This document shows, piece by piece, positions 17,471 through 26,227 of a stretch of 64,000 nt of DNA (the stretch's first letter is position 1; the number at the start of each line of letters is the position of its first letter). The DNA lies in NCBI RefSeq assembly GCF_007845645.1, contig NZ_VCQV01000010.1, positions 1 through 64,000 of the forward strand. Reading direction: 5' to 3'. A model generated the notes under the pieces. It worked only from the letters and a program-made list of their open reading frames with translations, made no database searches and was not told the origin of the DNA. The stretch is from Leekyejoonella antrihumi. Lineage in GTDB: Bacteria > Actinomycetota > Actinomycetes > Actinomycetales > Dermatophilaceae. Position numbers and translations under genes: made by a program.

Positions 17471-18919
17471 ATGGAAACGACATCGCCGACCAGCCCGCGG
17501 TCGCGCAGCGGTCCAGGAATCATCGCCCGGCTCGAGCGGCTGGAGGGATGGTCCCTGTCGTACAGATTCATCGCCATCATCGGGCTCGGCTTTCTGTTCA
17601 CCTTCTACGACATCTTTGACATCAACGTCTCCTTCATCCAGACCTGCGTCGAGCTGAAGAAGGGGTGCACGCCCGAGACTGCACTGAACTCACTACCGCT
17701 GCCCGTGGTGCTGAACCTGGTCGGCTATGTGATCGGGACGCTGGTGCTGAGCCCCATCGCCGACAAGATCGGCCGCCGGAACATGTTGCTGATCACGATG
17801 CTGATCACCGGGCTCGGCTCGCTGTACAACGCCTTCGCCCCTGACTACGCCAACTTCGTGATCGCACGAGTCATTACGGGCGTGGGCATCGGTGCCGACC
17901 TGGCGATCGTGAACACCTACGTCAACGAGGTCGCGCCGCGCAAGGCCAGGGCGAAGTTCACGACGATGATCTTCATCAACTCCGCGCTGGGTGCTCTCGC
18001 CGGCATCTGGCTGGGGCTGATCCTGACCACCGCGAAGGAGAACTGGCCGCTCGGGTTGCCTTTCGCCCAGGCAAGTCCATCGTTCGACAACGGCTGGCGC
18101 TGGATGTACGGCATCGGCGCCATCCTGGCATTGGTTGCGATCCTGCTGCGGTTCGAGCTGCCCGAGTCGCCTCGCTGGCTGATCGGGCAGAGCCGGATGG
18201 ACGAGGCCGATGCCATCGTGCGACAGATGGAGCAGCGGGCCCTCAAACGAGGTGAGCTCGCCGAGCCGGACTACGACATACCGCAGGAGGCGGTGACCCC
18301 GCCGTCCCCCGTCCCATACACGACACTGTTCACGAATCCGCTCTACCGGCGGCGCATCCTGGTGCTGTTCGCACTCTGGTTCATCGGCTATATCACCGTC
18401 TACTCGTATGCCTCCGGCTTCACCAGTGTGTTGTCCGCGTTGAAGTACCCACCGCCGGAGGCCGGTGTGATCGCCGCTGTCGGGACCTTCGGGTTCGTCG
18501 GGATGACTATCCTGATGACCTTCATCGTCGAACTGCTCGAGCGTCGCTACTGGCTACCGATCGCCGCCGTCGTCACCCTGATAGGTGCGGTCCTGATCGC
18601 CGCGGCGGGCTCGACAATCGCGATCGCGTTCATCGGATCGATCCTCATCTTCGCCGGATTCAACATGTGGGTGTCTCCGACGTATGCCATGTCGGCGGAG
18701 TCTTTTCCGACGCGGGCTCGGACCAGCGGGTTCGCGCTGGTGGACGGTGTCGGACACGTGGGCGGCGGGATCGGCGTGCTGGCCATTGCGCCCGTGCTGC
18801 CACACATGTCCACGCTGGGCGCCCTGATGCTGATCTCCTCCTTCTTGGTAGTCGCCGCGATCATCGCCCAATTCACTCCGCATACCAGGGGTCGTAACCT
18901 GGACCACATCTCGCCCTGA
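17471..18919 (+). CDS. MFS transporter, probable aromatic acid uptake
   Basis: A 482-residue major facilitator with about 12 transmembrane segments. The signature loop between segments 2 and 3 reads ADKIGRRNMLLITML. The central loop LPESPRWLIGQSRMDEA, a sugar-porter/metabolite-symporter signature, lies before a cytoplasmic segment of about 50 residues. ATG 17471 lies 44 bp after mobA, and the gene ends 7 bp from the convergent pobA stop. Uptake of 3-hydroxybenzoate or a related acid is inferred from the neighbour mobA. Confidence 0.87.
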   Translation: METTSPTSPRSRSGPGIIARLERLEGWSLSYRFIAIIGLGFLFTFYDIFDINVSFIQTCVELKKGCTPETALNSLPLPVVLNLVGYVIGTLVLSPIADKIGRRNMLLITMLITGLGSLYNAFAPDYANFVIARVITGVGIGADLAIVNTYVNEVAPRKARAKFTTMIFINSALGALAGIWLGLILTTAKENWPLGLPFAQASPSFDNGWRWMYGIGAILALVAILLRFELPESPRWLIGQSRMDEADAIVRQMEQRALKRGELAEPDYDIPQEAVTPPSPVPYTTLFTNPLYRRRILVLFALWFIGYITVYSYASGFTSVLSALKYPPPEAGVIAAVGTFGFVGMTILMTFIVELLERRYWLPIAAVVTLIGAVLIAAAGSTIAIAFIGSILIFAGFNMWVSPTYAMSAESFPTRARTSGFALVDGVGHVGGGIGVLAIAPVLPHMSTLGALMLISSFLVVAAIIAQFTPHTRGRNLDHISP

Positions 18920-18926
18920 GCTCCCT

Positions 18927-20114
18927 CTAGCGGTCCGGCCACCCCGTGTAGCACTCGGCGAGGTAGGTCTGGCCCGCCACCGATGAGGTCACGGCCGTGA
19001 GTTCACCGATCTGGCGCCGCGCGTCGAAGCTGTCGGCGTTTGGCAGCTGGTGCAGCATCGAGGTCATCCAGAAGGAGAAGTACTGGGCCTTCCAGACCCG
19101 CTCGAGCGCGCGGGGGGTGTACTCCTCGATGGCGGTCGGGTCGCCGGCGAGTGCTCGCTCGAGGATCTCCGCGAGCACCACGACGTCGGTTAGCGCCAGG
19201 TTGAGTCCCTTGGCGCCCGTTGGGGGCACGGTGTGTGCGGCGTCGCCGGCGAGCAGCAGGTTGCCGTAGTGCATCGGCTCCTGGACGAAGCTGCGGAAGG
19301 GAAGCACCGACTTGTCCGTGATCCGCCCCTCTTTCAGGGTGAAGCCATTGGCCCCCACTCTGGCCTGCAACTCGGTCCAGATCCGGTCCTCGGGCCAGGC
19401 GGCGACGTCCTCGTGCGGGTCACACTGGAAGTACATCCGCTGCAGGGTGGGGGTCCGCTGACTGATCAGTGCGAACCCGCGCTCGGAGTGGTTGTAGATC
19501 AGCTCAGGGGCACTCGGTGGGGCCTCGCACAGGATCCCGAACCAGGCGAACGGGTACTCCTTGAAATAGTGCCGGCGCAGCTCGGACGGAAAGGTGTGTC
19601 TGGTCATCGAGTGGGCGCCGTCGGCGCCGACCAGGTAGTCGCAGCGCACCTCCTGGGCGCGTCCTTCTGCGTCGCGGAAGCCAATGCCAGGACGATTCGA
19701 GGTGACATCGAAGACGGTGACGTCGGTGACGCCGTACCGCACGTCGCCGCCGTCGCGCTCGCGCGCGGCAGCGAGGTCGATGAACACGTCGGTCTGTGGG
19801 TAGAGCTGCACCGAGGCATCGACCAGGTGCTTGAAGTCGATCCGATGGGCGCCGCCGTCGAAGGCCAGGGTGATGCCCTCGTGTTCGTCCCCGTCGCGCT
19901 GAACGCGGTCCGACACGCCGGTTTCGACGAGCAGCCGTACACTGTCGTGCTCGAGGATGCCCGCGCGGGGTGTTTCTTCGATCTGCTCGCGAGAGCGGTT
20001 GTCGACCACGACGGAGTCGATGCCGGCGAGATGAAGCAGGTGGGAGAGCATCAGACCGGCGGGTCCACCGCCGACAATGCCGACGCGGGTCTGAGTGGTC
20101 TGCGCGGATCCCAT
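18927..20114 (-). CDS. pobA: 4-hydroxybenzoate 3-monooxygenase
   Basis: A 395-residue class A flavin monooxygenase, the usual PobA length, converting 4-hydroxybenzoate to protocatechuate. Visible are the FAD fold RVGIVGGGPAGLMLSHLL, the pyridine-nucleotide/FAD DG block YLVGADGAHSMTR, and the GD motif LLLAGDAAHTVPPTGAKGLN. The C-terminal region RVWKAQYFSFWMTSMLH is PobA-specific. ATG 20114 gives the conventional short N-terminus; a GTG at 20150 would add 12 residues and abut the IclR-type operator at 20158-20172. It is transcribed in the same direction as the iclR gene upstream, and convergent with the MFS gene. Confidence 0.93.
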   Translation of the reverse strand: MGSAQTTQTRVGIVGGGPAGLMLSHLLHLAGIDSVVVDNRSREQIEETPRAGILEHDSVRLLVETGVSDRVQRDGDEHEGITLAFDGGAHRIDFKHLVDASVQLYPQTDVFIDLAAARERDGGDVRYGVTDVTVFDVTSNRPGIGFRDAEGRAQEVRCDYLVGADGAHSMTRHTFPSELRRHYFKEYPFAWFGILCEAPPSAPELIYNHSERGFALISQRTPTLQRMYFQCDPHEDVAAWPEDRIWTELQARVGANGFTLKEGRITDKSVLPFRSFVQEPMHYGNLLLAGDAAHTVPPTGAKGLNLALTDVVVLAEILERALAGDPTAIEEYTPRALERVWKAQYFSFWMTSMLHQLPNADSFDARRQIGELTAVTSSVAGQTYLAECYTGWPDR

Positions 20115-20157
20115 AGGTGCAGTCTCACGGTTCGAGGCCGCCGATGCCACGCCAGGC

Positions 20158-20172
20158 TTTCATTGAGTGAAA
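20158..20172. promoter_or_regulatory. TTTCA-N5-TGAAA inverted repeat upstream of pobA
   Basis: A 15-bp dyad with 5-bp arms and a 5-bp spacer sits immediately downstream of the iclR stop and 44 bp upstream of the pobA ATG. The same arms and spacing recur at 20935-20951 on the other side of the iclR gene, which makes both likely IclR operators. Confidence 0.62.
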
Positions 20173-20922
20173 TCACGGCCCGATACTGCGCTCGATGCCC
20201 TTCGCCGCGACCGTCAGGGCGGCGACCAGTCGGTCGCGGTCGGTGCGGAGGCTCCGCACGACGATCCCCACCGAGGCCACTGCCGTCCCGCTCGCCATCA
20301 CGGGCACCGCCACCGAGCACGCGCCGAGGGACATCTCCTCGTGCGTCTGAGCGAAGCCGGTCTCCCGGACCCGGCCCAGCTCGTGCTCGAGCCTCCCGGG
20401 CTGGGTGATCGTGTATGCCGTGACGCGGGTGAGGTTGCCGAAGACTTGCTGCTGGATCTCGGCCGGTGCGAATGCGAGCAGCACCTTGCCAACGCCGGTG
20501 CAGTGCATCGGCAGCCGAGAGCCGACCGTGCTGACTACCGGAACCGACTGGTGCCCAGAGAGTCTGGCGATGTAGAGGACCTCGGCACCCTCCCGCACCG
20601 CCAGATGCACCGTAGCCAGGGTCGCGCCATAGATGTCGTGCAGGAAGGGCGAGGCGATCTCCCGCAGGCCGGCCTGGGACGGGGCGAGCAGTCCCAGATC
20701 CCACAGCAGCTGCCCGACCACATAGGTCCCGTGGTCGCGGCGCTCCAGCGCACCTCCGCCGGCCAGCTCCCGGACAAGTCGATGTGCCGTCGGCACGGGG
20801 ATTCCGGCCCGATCCGCGATCTGGGTCAAGGTCAGCGCTCGATGGTCGGCATCGAAGGCGCCCAGAACGGCCAGGACCCGGGACGTCACACTCGCACCAG
20901 GGTGTGACGTGTTGCCCGCCAT
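20173..20922 (-). CDS. IclR-family transcriptional regulator
   Basis: A 249-residue IclR protein. The N-terminal winged helix (about residues 12-75) includes LTQIADRAGIPVPTAHRLVR. The C-terminal effector domain (about 80-249) includes LYIARLSGHQSVPVVSTVG, MHCTGVGKVLLA and the final CSVAVPVMASGTAVASVGI. PobR and PcaR/PcaU regulators of 4-hydroxybenzoate and protocatechuate genes belong to this family. The gene lies between pobA and the divergent pca operon, with a matching inverted repeat on each side. It most likely controls both, sensing 4-hydroxybenzoate, protocatechuate or 3-oxoadipate. Which effector applies cannot be read from the sequence, so no symbol is given. Confidence 0.92.
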   Translation of the reverse strand: MAGNTSHPGASVTSRVLAVLGAFDADHRALTLTQIADRAGIPVPTAHRLVRELAGGGALERRDHGTYVVGQLLWDLGLLAPSQAGLREIASPFLHDIYGATLATVHLAVREGAEVLYIARLSGHQSVPVVSTVGSRLPMHCTGVGKVLLAFAPAEIQQQVFGNLTRVTAYTITQPGRLEHELGRVRETGFAQTHEEMSLGACSVAVPVMASGTAVASVGIVVRSLRTDRDRLVAALTVAAKGIERSIGP

Positions 20923-20934
20923 CTGTCAGCCCTT

Positions 20935-20951
20935 CTTTCAACCAGTGAAAG
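20935..20951. promoter_or_regulatory. CTTTCA-N5-TGAAAG inverted repeat in the iclR-pcaH intergenic region
   Basis: A 17-bp dyad with perfect 6-bp arms and a 5-bp spacer lies 12 bp upstream of the iclR start and 44 bp upstream of the pcaH GTG. It matches the arm sequence and spacing of the site at 20158-20172. It lies just upstream of a possible pcaH promoter (TTGCAC at 20959-20964, TCTAGC at 20981-20986). Confidence 0.65.
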
Positions 20952-20995
20952 TCAACTCTTGCACACGGATGGCCCACGCTTCTAGCGTCGGAGCC

Positions 20996-21802
20996 GTGAA
21001 CGACACGACAGCGAGACCCCCGATGGACTCGGCCCCGGTCGGCTCGGACATGGCGGCCGTCAGCCAGGCGACGATCACTGCCGAGATCGCGCAGGCCGCC
21101 TGCGCCTATGCCGCCGGGGGCGCGGCCGAGCCCCGGACCCGGCTGGACTACCCGTCGTACCGCAGCAGCGTGCTGCGGCATCCGACGAAGGATCTTCACC
21201 ACGCCGACCCCGAGATGCTCGAGCTGTCTGCGCCGGTCTTCGGCGAGCGTGACGTGGCCCCGGTCGAGGCGGACCTGACCATCCAACACGGTGGGGACCC
21301 GATCGGCGAGCGGATCGTGGTGGCCGGCAGGGTGACTGACGGCGAGGGGCGTCCCGTGCCGCGACAGCTTGTGGAGATCTGGCAGGCCAACGCTGCCGGA
21401 CGGTACATCCACCAGCGGGACCAGCACCCGGCGCCGATCGATCCGAACTTCACCGGAGTGGGACGTGCCCTGACCGACGAGGAGGGCAACTACCGGTTCT
21501 TGACGATCAAGCCTGGCCCCTACCCGTGGCGAAACCATCAGAACGCCTGGCGCCCGGCGCATATCCACTTCTCGCTCTTCGGCACCGACTTCACGCAACG
21601 GCTGATCACACAGATGTACTTCCGGGGTGACCCGCTCTTCGAGCTGGACCCGATCTTCAACAGCACCGTCGACCCGAAGGTGCGCGAACTGATGGTTGCC
21701 GACTACGACCACAACCTGACGCAGCCGGAGTTCGCCACCGGATACCGGTGGGACATCGTGCTGACCGGCCACGTCCGCACGCCATTCGAGGAGGAGCAGT
21801 GA
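20996..21802 (+). CDS. pcaH: Protocatechuate 3,4-dioxygenase, beta subunit
   Basis: A 268-residue intradiol dioxygenase subunit carrying the non-haem iron. It cleaves protocatechuate to 3-carboxy-cis,cis-muconate together with PcaG. The four ligands fit the Pseudomonas putida spacing: tyrosine in GRYIHQ, tyrosine 39 residues later in GPYPWRNH, then histidines 13 and 15 residues further in WRPAHIHFS. The GTG at 20996 has GGAG close upstream. If the TCTAGC element is the -10 box, the mRNA would be almost leaderless, and the in-frame ATG codons 39 and 54 bases downstream are alternatives. The gene opens the pca operon and overlaps pcaG by four bases. Confidence 0.95.
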   Translation: MNDTTARPPMDSAPVGSDMAAVSQATITAEIAQAACAYAAGGAAEPRTRLDYPSYRSSVLRHPTKDLHHADPEMLELSAPVFGERDVAPVEADLTIQHGGDPIGERIVVAGRVTDGEGRPVPRQLVEIWQANAAGRYIHQRDQHPAPIDPNFTGVGRALTDEEGNYRFLTIKPGPYPWRNHQNAWRPAHIHFSLFGTDFTQRLITQMYFRGDPLFELDPIFNSTVDPKVRELMVADYDHNLTQPEFATGYRWDIVLTGHVRTPFEEEQ

Positions 21803-22353
21803 TCCGCACCCCGACCCCCGGGCAGACCGTTGGTCCGTTCTTCGGTTACGCACTGCCCTTTGAAGCGGACAGCCAACTGGTGCCCGTGGGACACCCCGAC
21901 GCGATTCGTCTGCACGGCACCGTCTTTGATGGGCATGGCGACCCGGTCTCCGACGCGTTGCTGGAGGTATGGCAGCTCGATCCCGACGGGGCCGCGGTGC
22001 GCCAGCAGGGTTCGCTGCACCGCGACGGCTACACCTTCACGGGTTGGGGCCGCGCCTCGACCGATGCGACGGGCCACTACGCCTTCACGACGCTGTGGCC
22101 GGGAGCCGAACCCGGGAAGGCCGCGTTTTTCGCGATCACCGTCTTCGCCCGCGGACTGCTGGACCGGTTGCTCACCCGGGCGTATATCCCGGGCGACGAG
22201 GCAGCTCTCGCGGCCGATCCGCTGCTGTCGAGTCTCCCCGCAGACCGCCGGTCCGGCCTGGTTGCCACCCCCGACCTGGAGGGGTTCCGTTTCGACGTGC
22301 ACCTGCAGGGGGACCGGGAGACGGTGTTCCTGCGCTATCCGGGCGACGGATGA
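21799..22353 (+). CDS. pcaG: Protocatechuate 3,4-dioxygenase, alpha subunit
   Basis: A 184-residue alpha subunit that packs against PcaH and completes the active site without binding iron itself. Typical features are TPGQTVGPFFGYALPF at the N-terminus, DALLEVWQLDPDG, the GWGRASTDATGHYAF strand and the C-terminal YIPGDEAALAADPLL region. Start GTG 21799 overlaps the pcaH stop (GTGA), which implies translational coupling of the two subunits. The end overlaps pcaB by four bases (ATGA). Confidence 0.94.
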   Translation: MIRTPTPGQTVGPFFGYALPFEADSQLVPVGHPDAIRLHGTVFDGHGDPVSDALLEVWQLDPDGAAVRQQGSLHRDGYTFTGWGRASTDATGHYAFTTLWPGAEPGKAAFFAITVFARGLLDRLLTRAYIPGDEAALAADPLLSSLPADRRSGLVATPDLEGFRFDVHLQGDRETVFLRYPGDG

Positions 22354-23603
22354 GCGATCTGTTCTCGCCCGGCGACGATCGAGCCGGCAACCTCTTCTCG
22401 GACACCGCACTGATGGAGGCGATGGTCGCCGTCGAGCAGGTGTGGCTGAACGAGCTGGTCTCTGCCGATCTCGCCCCGGCCGCAGCCCGACAGGACCTGA
22501 CCGGATTGGTCGGTCCGGCCGACCTGCCCTCGATCAGCCAGGCGGCCGAAGCGGGTGGCAACCCGCTCATCCCGTTGCTGCAGCTGCTTCGTGAGCGGCT
22601 ACAGGAATCAGATCCGCTGGCCGCGCAGTGGCTGCACCGTGGACTGACCAGCCAGGATGTCGTGGATACCGCACTGGTGGTGTGCTGCCGGGACGTCGCC
22701 GATCGGCTCGGCGACGAGCTCAAGGCACAGACCGATGCGCTGGCCGGTCTGGCCGTCCAGCACGAGCGCTCGGTGATGGCCGGCCGGACCCTGACCCAGC
22801 ACGCCGCACCCATCAGCTTCGGGCTCAAGGCGGCGTCGTGGCTCACCGGCGTCCTTGACGCCCGTGACGACCTGGACTGGGCCACCGCGCGACTCGCCGG
22901 GCAGTTCGGGGGAGCCGTCGGGTCGTCGGCGGCCGTGGTCGAGCTGGCCCGCCGCAGGGGCATCGAGCACCCCGAGCGCACCGCTGTCGCGCTTGCGGAG
23001 CAGGTCAACCAGAGCCTCGGGCTGGCCTTCCGGACCCCGTGGCATACCGCCCGCGCCCCGATCACCCGATTTGTGGACGCACTGGTGGGATGCACTGCCG
23101 CCTACGGGCGGATCGCCGGTGATGTCCTCGTGCTGGCTCGACCGGAGATCGCTGAGCTGGGCGAACCGCTCGCGGAAGGTCGCGGTGGATCGTCCACTAT
23201 GCCGCACAAGACCAATCCGATCCTGTCGACGCTGATCACGCGAACCGCGCTCAGCGCCCCGGCGACCGCCTCGATTGTGCATCTGGCCGCGGCCGGCGCC
23301 GTCGACGAACGGCCCGGCGGAGCCTGGCACGCGGAGTGGCCCGCGCTACGCACGCTTGCGCGCGGTGCAGTGGCGGCCGGGTCGCAGACCACCGAGCTGG
23401 TGACGGGGCTGCGGGTCGACACCGAGCGTATGCGGTGCACCGCTCAGTCGGCGGCCGAGTCGTTGCTTGCCGAGCGGCGCAGCATCGCAGCGCTGTTCGA
23501 TGAAGAGCCAACGGACACCGAGCCGGAGAACTACCTCGGCGCTGCAGAGCTACTCATCGACGCGGTCATCGATCGTGCACGACACCCTCGGGAGGACGCA
23601 TGA
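22350..23603 (+). CDS. pcaB: 3-carboxy-cis,cis-muconate cycloisomerase
   Basis: A 417-residue member of the fumarase/aspartase superfamily. It converts 3-carboxy-cis,cis-muconate to 4-carboxymuconolactone. The superfamily signature is GGSSTMPHKTNPI, carrying the catalytic serine loop; the other conserved blocks are HRGLTSQDVVDTALV and LAGQFGGAVGSSAA. The ATG at 22350 is set by the four-base overlap with pcaG; longer upstream reading in this frame overlaps pcaG and is not coding. Length is slightly short of some PcaB proteins (about 450) because the C-terminal domain is trimmed. It overlaps the next gene by ATGA. Confidence 0.94.
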   Translation: MSDLFSPGDDRAGNLFSDTALMEAMVAVEQVWLNELVSADLAPAAARQDLTGLVGPADLPSISQAAEAGGNPLIPLLQLLRERLQESDPLAAQWLHRGLTSQDVVDTALVVCCRDVADRLGDELKAQTDALAGLAVQHERSVMAGRTLTQHAAPISFGLKAASWLTGVLDARDDLDWATARLAGQFGGAVGSSAAVVELARRRGIEHPERTAVALAEQVNQSLGLAFRTPWHTARAPITRFVDALVGCTAAYGRIAGDVLVLARPEIAELGEPLAEGRGGSSTMPHKTNPILSTLITRTALSAPATASIVHLAAAGAVDERPGGAWHAEWPALRTLARGAVAAGSQTTELVTGLRVDTERMRCTAQSAAESLLAERRSIAALFDEEPTDTEPENYLGAAELLIDAVIDRARHPREDA

Positions 23604-24796
23604 TTACGCCTGAAGTCACCGGTGTCGCCATGGGCGGCGGACCCGGACTTCCCCTATTGCTGCTCGGTCCGTCGCTGGGCACCTCGGCCACCGCGCTGTG
23701 GTCTGCTGCCGCGAGCGATCTGGCCGATGCCTGGCAGGTGGTCGCCTGGGACTTGCCGGGCCACGGCCACAACCCGGATGTTCCGGGTGAGGGCTTCACC
23801 ATGGCTGAGCTGGCTGAGGGGGTGCTGGACCTCGTCGACCGGGTCCAATCCGAGCGCGGCGATGCGGGGGGTGCCTTCGCCTACGCGGGTGTCTCGATTG
23901 GCGGTGCGGTCGGGCAGCAGCTGCTTCTCGACGTGCCCGCACGGGTGACCCGCGCGGTGCTGTTGTGCACAGCGGCGCGATTCGGCGACCCCTCCGGCTG
24001 GCACGAACGCGCGGCGCTGGTCCGCTCATCGGGCACCCCGGCAGTGGTGCCCGGATCGGCCGAGCGATGGTTCGCACCAGGGTTTCTCGACAGCCACCCC
24101 GAGATCGGCGCCACCCTCCTGGACTCCTTGCAGGCTGCCGACCGTTTCGGCTACGCCGCGGCGTGTGAGGCACTCGCCGGCTTCGACGTGCGTGCACGGC
24201 TTGGCGAGGTCGGCACGCCGCTGCTGGTCATTGCAGGGGAGGACGATATCGCCGCACCGCCCCGGGAGGGCCGTCTGATCGCGGAGTCGGTGCAGCACGG
24301 ACGACTGGTCGTGCTGCCCGGAGTTGGGCACCTGGCACCGGCTGAGGCGCCCGAGCGCGTGGCGCAACTGGTGCGTGAGCACCTGACCACGGGGACCTCG
24401 CCAGAGGGGAGGCTTCACGCCGCTGGTATGCGGGTGCGCCGGAAGGTGCTGGGAGACAGCCATGTTGACCGAGCCGAGGCATCCAGGACCGAGTTCACCG
24501 ACGAGTTCCAGGACCTCATCACCCGATACGCCTGGGGGGAGATCTGGAACCGGCCGGGACTGGACTGGCGCAGCAGGTCGCTGATCACGCTCACCGCGAT
24601 GATCGCGCGCGGCCACCACGACGAGTTCGCGATGCACGTGAGGGCGGCCCGCCGCAACGGCCTGACCACTGACGAGATCAAGGAACTCATCCTGCAGTGT
24701 GCGATCTATTGCGGTGTGCCAGATGCGAACACGGCCTTCCGGATCGCGCAGAGCGTCTTGGACGAGCTCGATGAGGACCCGGAGGGGACGCGATGA
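23600..24796 (+). CDS. pcaL: Fused 3-oxoadipate enol-lactonase / 4-carboxymuconolactone decarboxylase
   Basis: A 398-residue fusion of PcaD and PcaC. Residues about 1-255 are an alpha/beta hydrolase with the nucleophile serine in YAGVSIGGAVGQ, the acid in VIAGEDDIAAPP and the histidine in GVGHLAPAEAPER; this half hydrolyses 3-oxoadipate enol-lactone. Residues about 270-398 form the carboxymuconolactone decarboxylase domain, with RSRSLITLTAMIARG, MHVRAARRNGLTTDEI and LILQCAIYCGVPDANTAF. PcaL fusions are well known in Streptomyces and Rhodococcus. It overlaps pcaB and pcaI by four bases each. Confidence 0.94.
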   Translation: MITPEVTGVAMGGGPGLPLLLLGPSLGTSATALWSAAASDLADAWQVVAWDLPGHGHNPDVPGEGFTMAELAEGVLDLVDRVQSERGDAGGAFAYAGVSIGGAVGQQLLLDVPARVTRAVLLCTAARFGDPSGWHERAALVRSSGTPAVVPGSAERWFAPGFLDSHPEIGATLLDSLQAADRFGYAAACEALAGFDVRARLGEVGTPLLVIAGEDDIAAPPREGRLIAESVQHGRLVVLPGVGHLAPAEAPERVAQLVREHLTTGTSPEGRLHAAGMRVRRKVLGDSHVDRAEASRTEFTDEFQDLITRYAWGEIWNRPGLDWRSRSLITLTAMIARGHHDEFAMHVRAARRNGLTTDEIKELILQCAIYCGVPDANTAFRIAQSVLDELDEDPEGTR

Positions 24797-25488
24797 TCGC
24801 GCACTACCGTGATCAGGGCGGTGCGGACGAGGCCGTGGCCGACGTTCCGGACGGTGCGACGGTGCTGATCGGCGGGTTCGGTTCGGCAGGGCAACCAGTA
24901 GAGCTGATCGACGCGCTGCGGCGGCAGGGCGCCAAGGAGCTGGTGGTCGTCAACAACAACGCGGGCAACGGCGACCACGGTCTGGCCGCACTGCTGGCTG
25001 CCGGGCAGGTGGCCAAGATCATCTGTTCGTTTCCCCGGCAGGTCGATTCGTGGATCTTCGACGACCTGTACCGGTCGGGGCGAGTCCAGCTCGAGGTCGT
25101 GCCCCAGGGCACCCTCGCCGAGCGGATGCGCGCCGCCGGTGCCGGAATTGGTGGGTTCTACTGCCCGACCGGCGTGGGCACGCCACTGGCGCAGGGCAAG
25201 GAGGCACGCACGATCGACGGGCGAGACTACCTGCTGGAGCTGCCGCTGCCCGGCGACTACGCGTTGATCAAGGCACACCGCGCCGACCGGATGGGGAATC
25301 TGGTGTATCGCAAGACCGCCCGCAACTTCGGCCCGGTCATGGCCACTGCCGCCGCCACCACGATCGTGCAGGTCGGTCAGGTGGTGGCCACCGGCGCGCT
25401 GGACCCGGAGGCCGTGGTGACCCCGAGCATCTACGTCGACCGGGTCGTGTGCCAGGGCCAGACCGGACCCGAAGGAGGCGCACAGTGA
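24793..25488 (+). CDS. pcaI: 3-oxoadipate CoA-transferase, alpha subunit
   Basis: A 231-residue class I CoA-transferase alpha subunit. With PcaJ it moves CoA from succinyl-CoA to 3-oxoadipate. Visible blocks are IGGFGSAGQPVELIDAL near the N-terminus, NNAGNGDHGLAALL, and GAGIGGFYCPTGVGTPLAQG, which matches the family signature. ATG 24793 overlaps pcaL by four bases; the end overlaps pcaJ as GTGA. Member of the pca operon. Confidence 0.93.
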   Translation: MIAHYRDQGGADEAVADVPDGATVLIGGFGSAGQPVELIDALRRQGAKELVVVNNNAGNGDHGLAALLAAGQVAKIICSFPRQVDSWIFDDLYRSGRVQLEVVPQGTLAERMRAAGAGIGGFYCPTGVGTPLAQGKEARTIDGRDYLLELPLPGDYALIKAHRADRMGNLVYRKTARNFGPVMATAAATTIVQVGQVVATGALDPEAVVTPSIYVDRVVCQGQTGPEGGAQ

Positions 25489-26141
25489 GCAGCCCGACCT
25501 ACCATGTCGACCGTGGCCCGTTGGCCAAGGATGAGCTGGCGGCGCTGGTCGCCCGCAACATCCCCGACGGCAGCTTCGTGAACCTGGGTATCGGCCAGCC
25601 AACCACGGTCGCCGACCACCTCAGCCCGGAGCAGGGCGTCGTGCTGCACACCGAGAATGGGATGCTCGGCATGGGCCGTGCGGCCGTCGGGGACGAGATC
25701 GACCCGGACCTGATCAACGCGGGCAAGATACCGGTCATCGAGACCCCTGGCGCGGCATACTTCCATCACGCCGACTCGTTCGCGATGATGCGCGGCGGAC
25801 ACCTGGACGTGTGCGTGCTCGGCGCGTTCCAGGTCAGTGTGAACGGCGACCTGGCCAACTGGCACACCGGCGCCCCAGACGCGATCCCCGCGGTCGGTGG
25901 GGCAATGGATCTGGCGATCGGCGCCCGGCAGGTGTTCGTGATGATGAGCCTGTTCACCAAGACGGGCGAGAGCAAACTCGTCGAGCGCTGCTCCTACCCC
26001 CTCACCGGTGTCAACTGCGTCACCACGGTATTCACCAACCATGCGATCTTCGACCTGTCACCCCATGGGGCCCGGGTGCGCGCCGCCTACGGCATCAGCG
26101 CGGATGAGTTGCGCGTGCGCACCGGCCTGATCCTCCCCTGA
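25485..26141 (+). CDS. pcaJ: 3-oxoadipate CoA-transferase, beta subunit
   Basis: A 218-residue beta subunit with the catalytic glutamate in HTENGMLGMG (the ENG motif that forms the glutamyl-CoA thioester). Also visible are FVNLGIGQPTTVADHL and the C-terminal CSYPLTGVNCVTTVFTNHAI. Start GTG 25485 overlaps the pcaI stop and follows GAAGGAGG. This is the last gene of the pca operon; the thiolase PcaF needed to split 3-oxoadipyl-CoA is not in the window. The following 86 bp separate it from the convergent lacI-type gene, with no clear terminator. Confidence 0.93.
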   Translation: MSSPTYHVDRGPLAKDELAALVARNIPDGSFVNLGIGQPTTVADHLSPEQGVVLHTENGMLGMGRAAVGDEIDPDLINAGKIPVIETPGAAYFHHADSFAMMRGGHLDVCVLGAFQVSVNGDLANWHTGAPDAIPAVGGAMDLAIGARQVFVMMSLFTKTGESKLVERCSYPLTGVNCVTTVFTNHAIFDLSPHGARVRAAYGISADELRVRTGLILP

Positions 26142-26227
26142 GCGGGCACCGTGTGCAGGGTATGGCACTCCTTGATTGAATGGCTCCGGCCGCGCGAATC
26201 ACAGCCTCTGCTCTCAGGCTTCGCGGC

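Noticed and set aside
20051-21853. Minus-strand open frame of 600 codons across iclR and pcaH
   Set aside because: It crosses two well-supported genes in other frames and has Arg/Gly/Pro-rich shadow composition.
26142-26227. Terminator between pcaJ and the lacI-type gene
   Set aside because: No stable stem followed by a T-run was found in the 86-bp gap.
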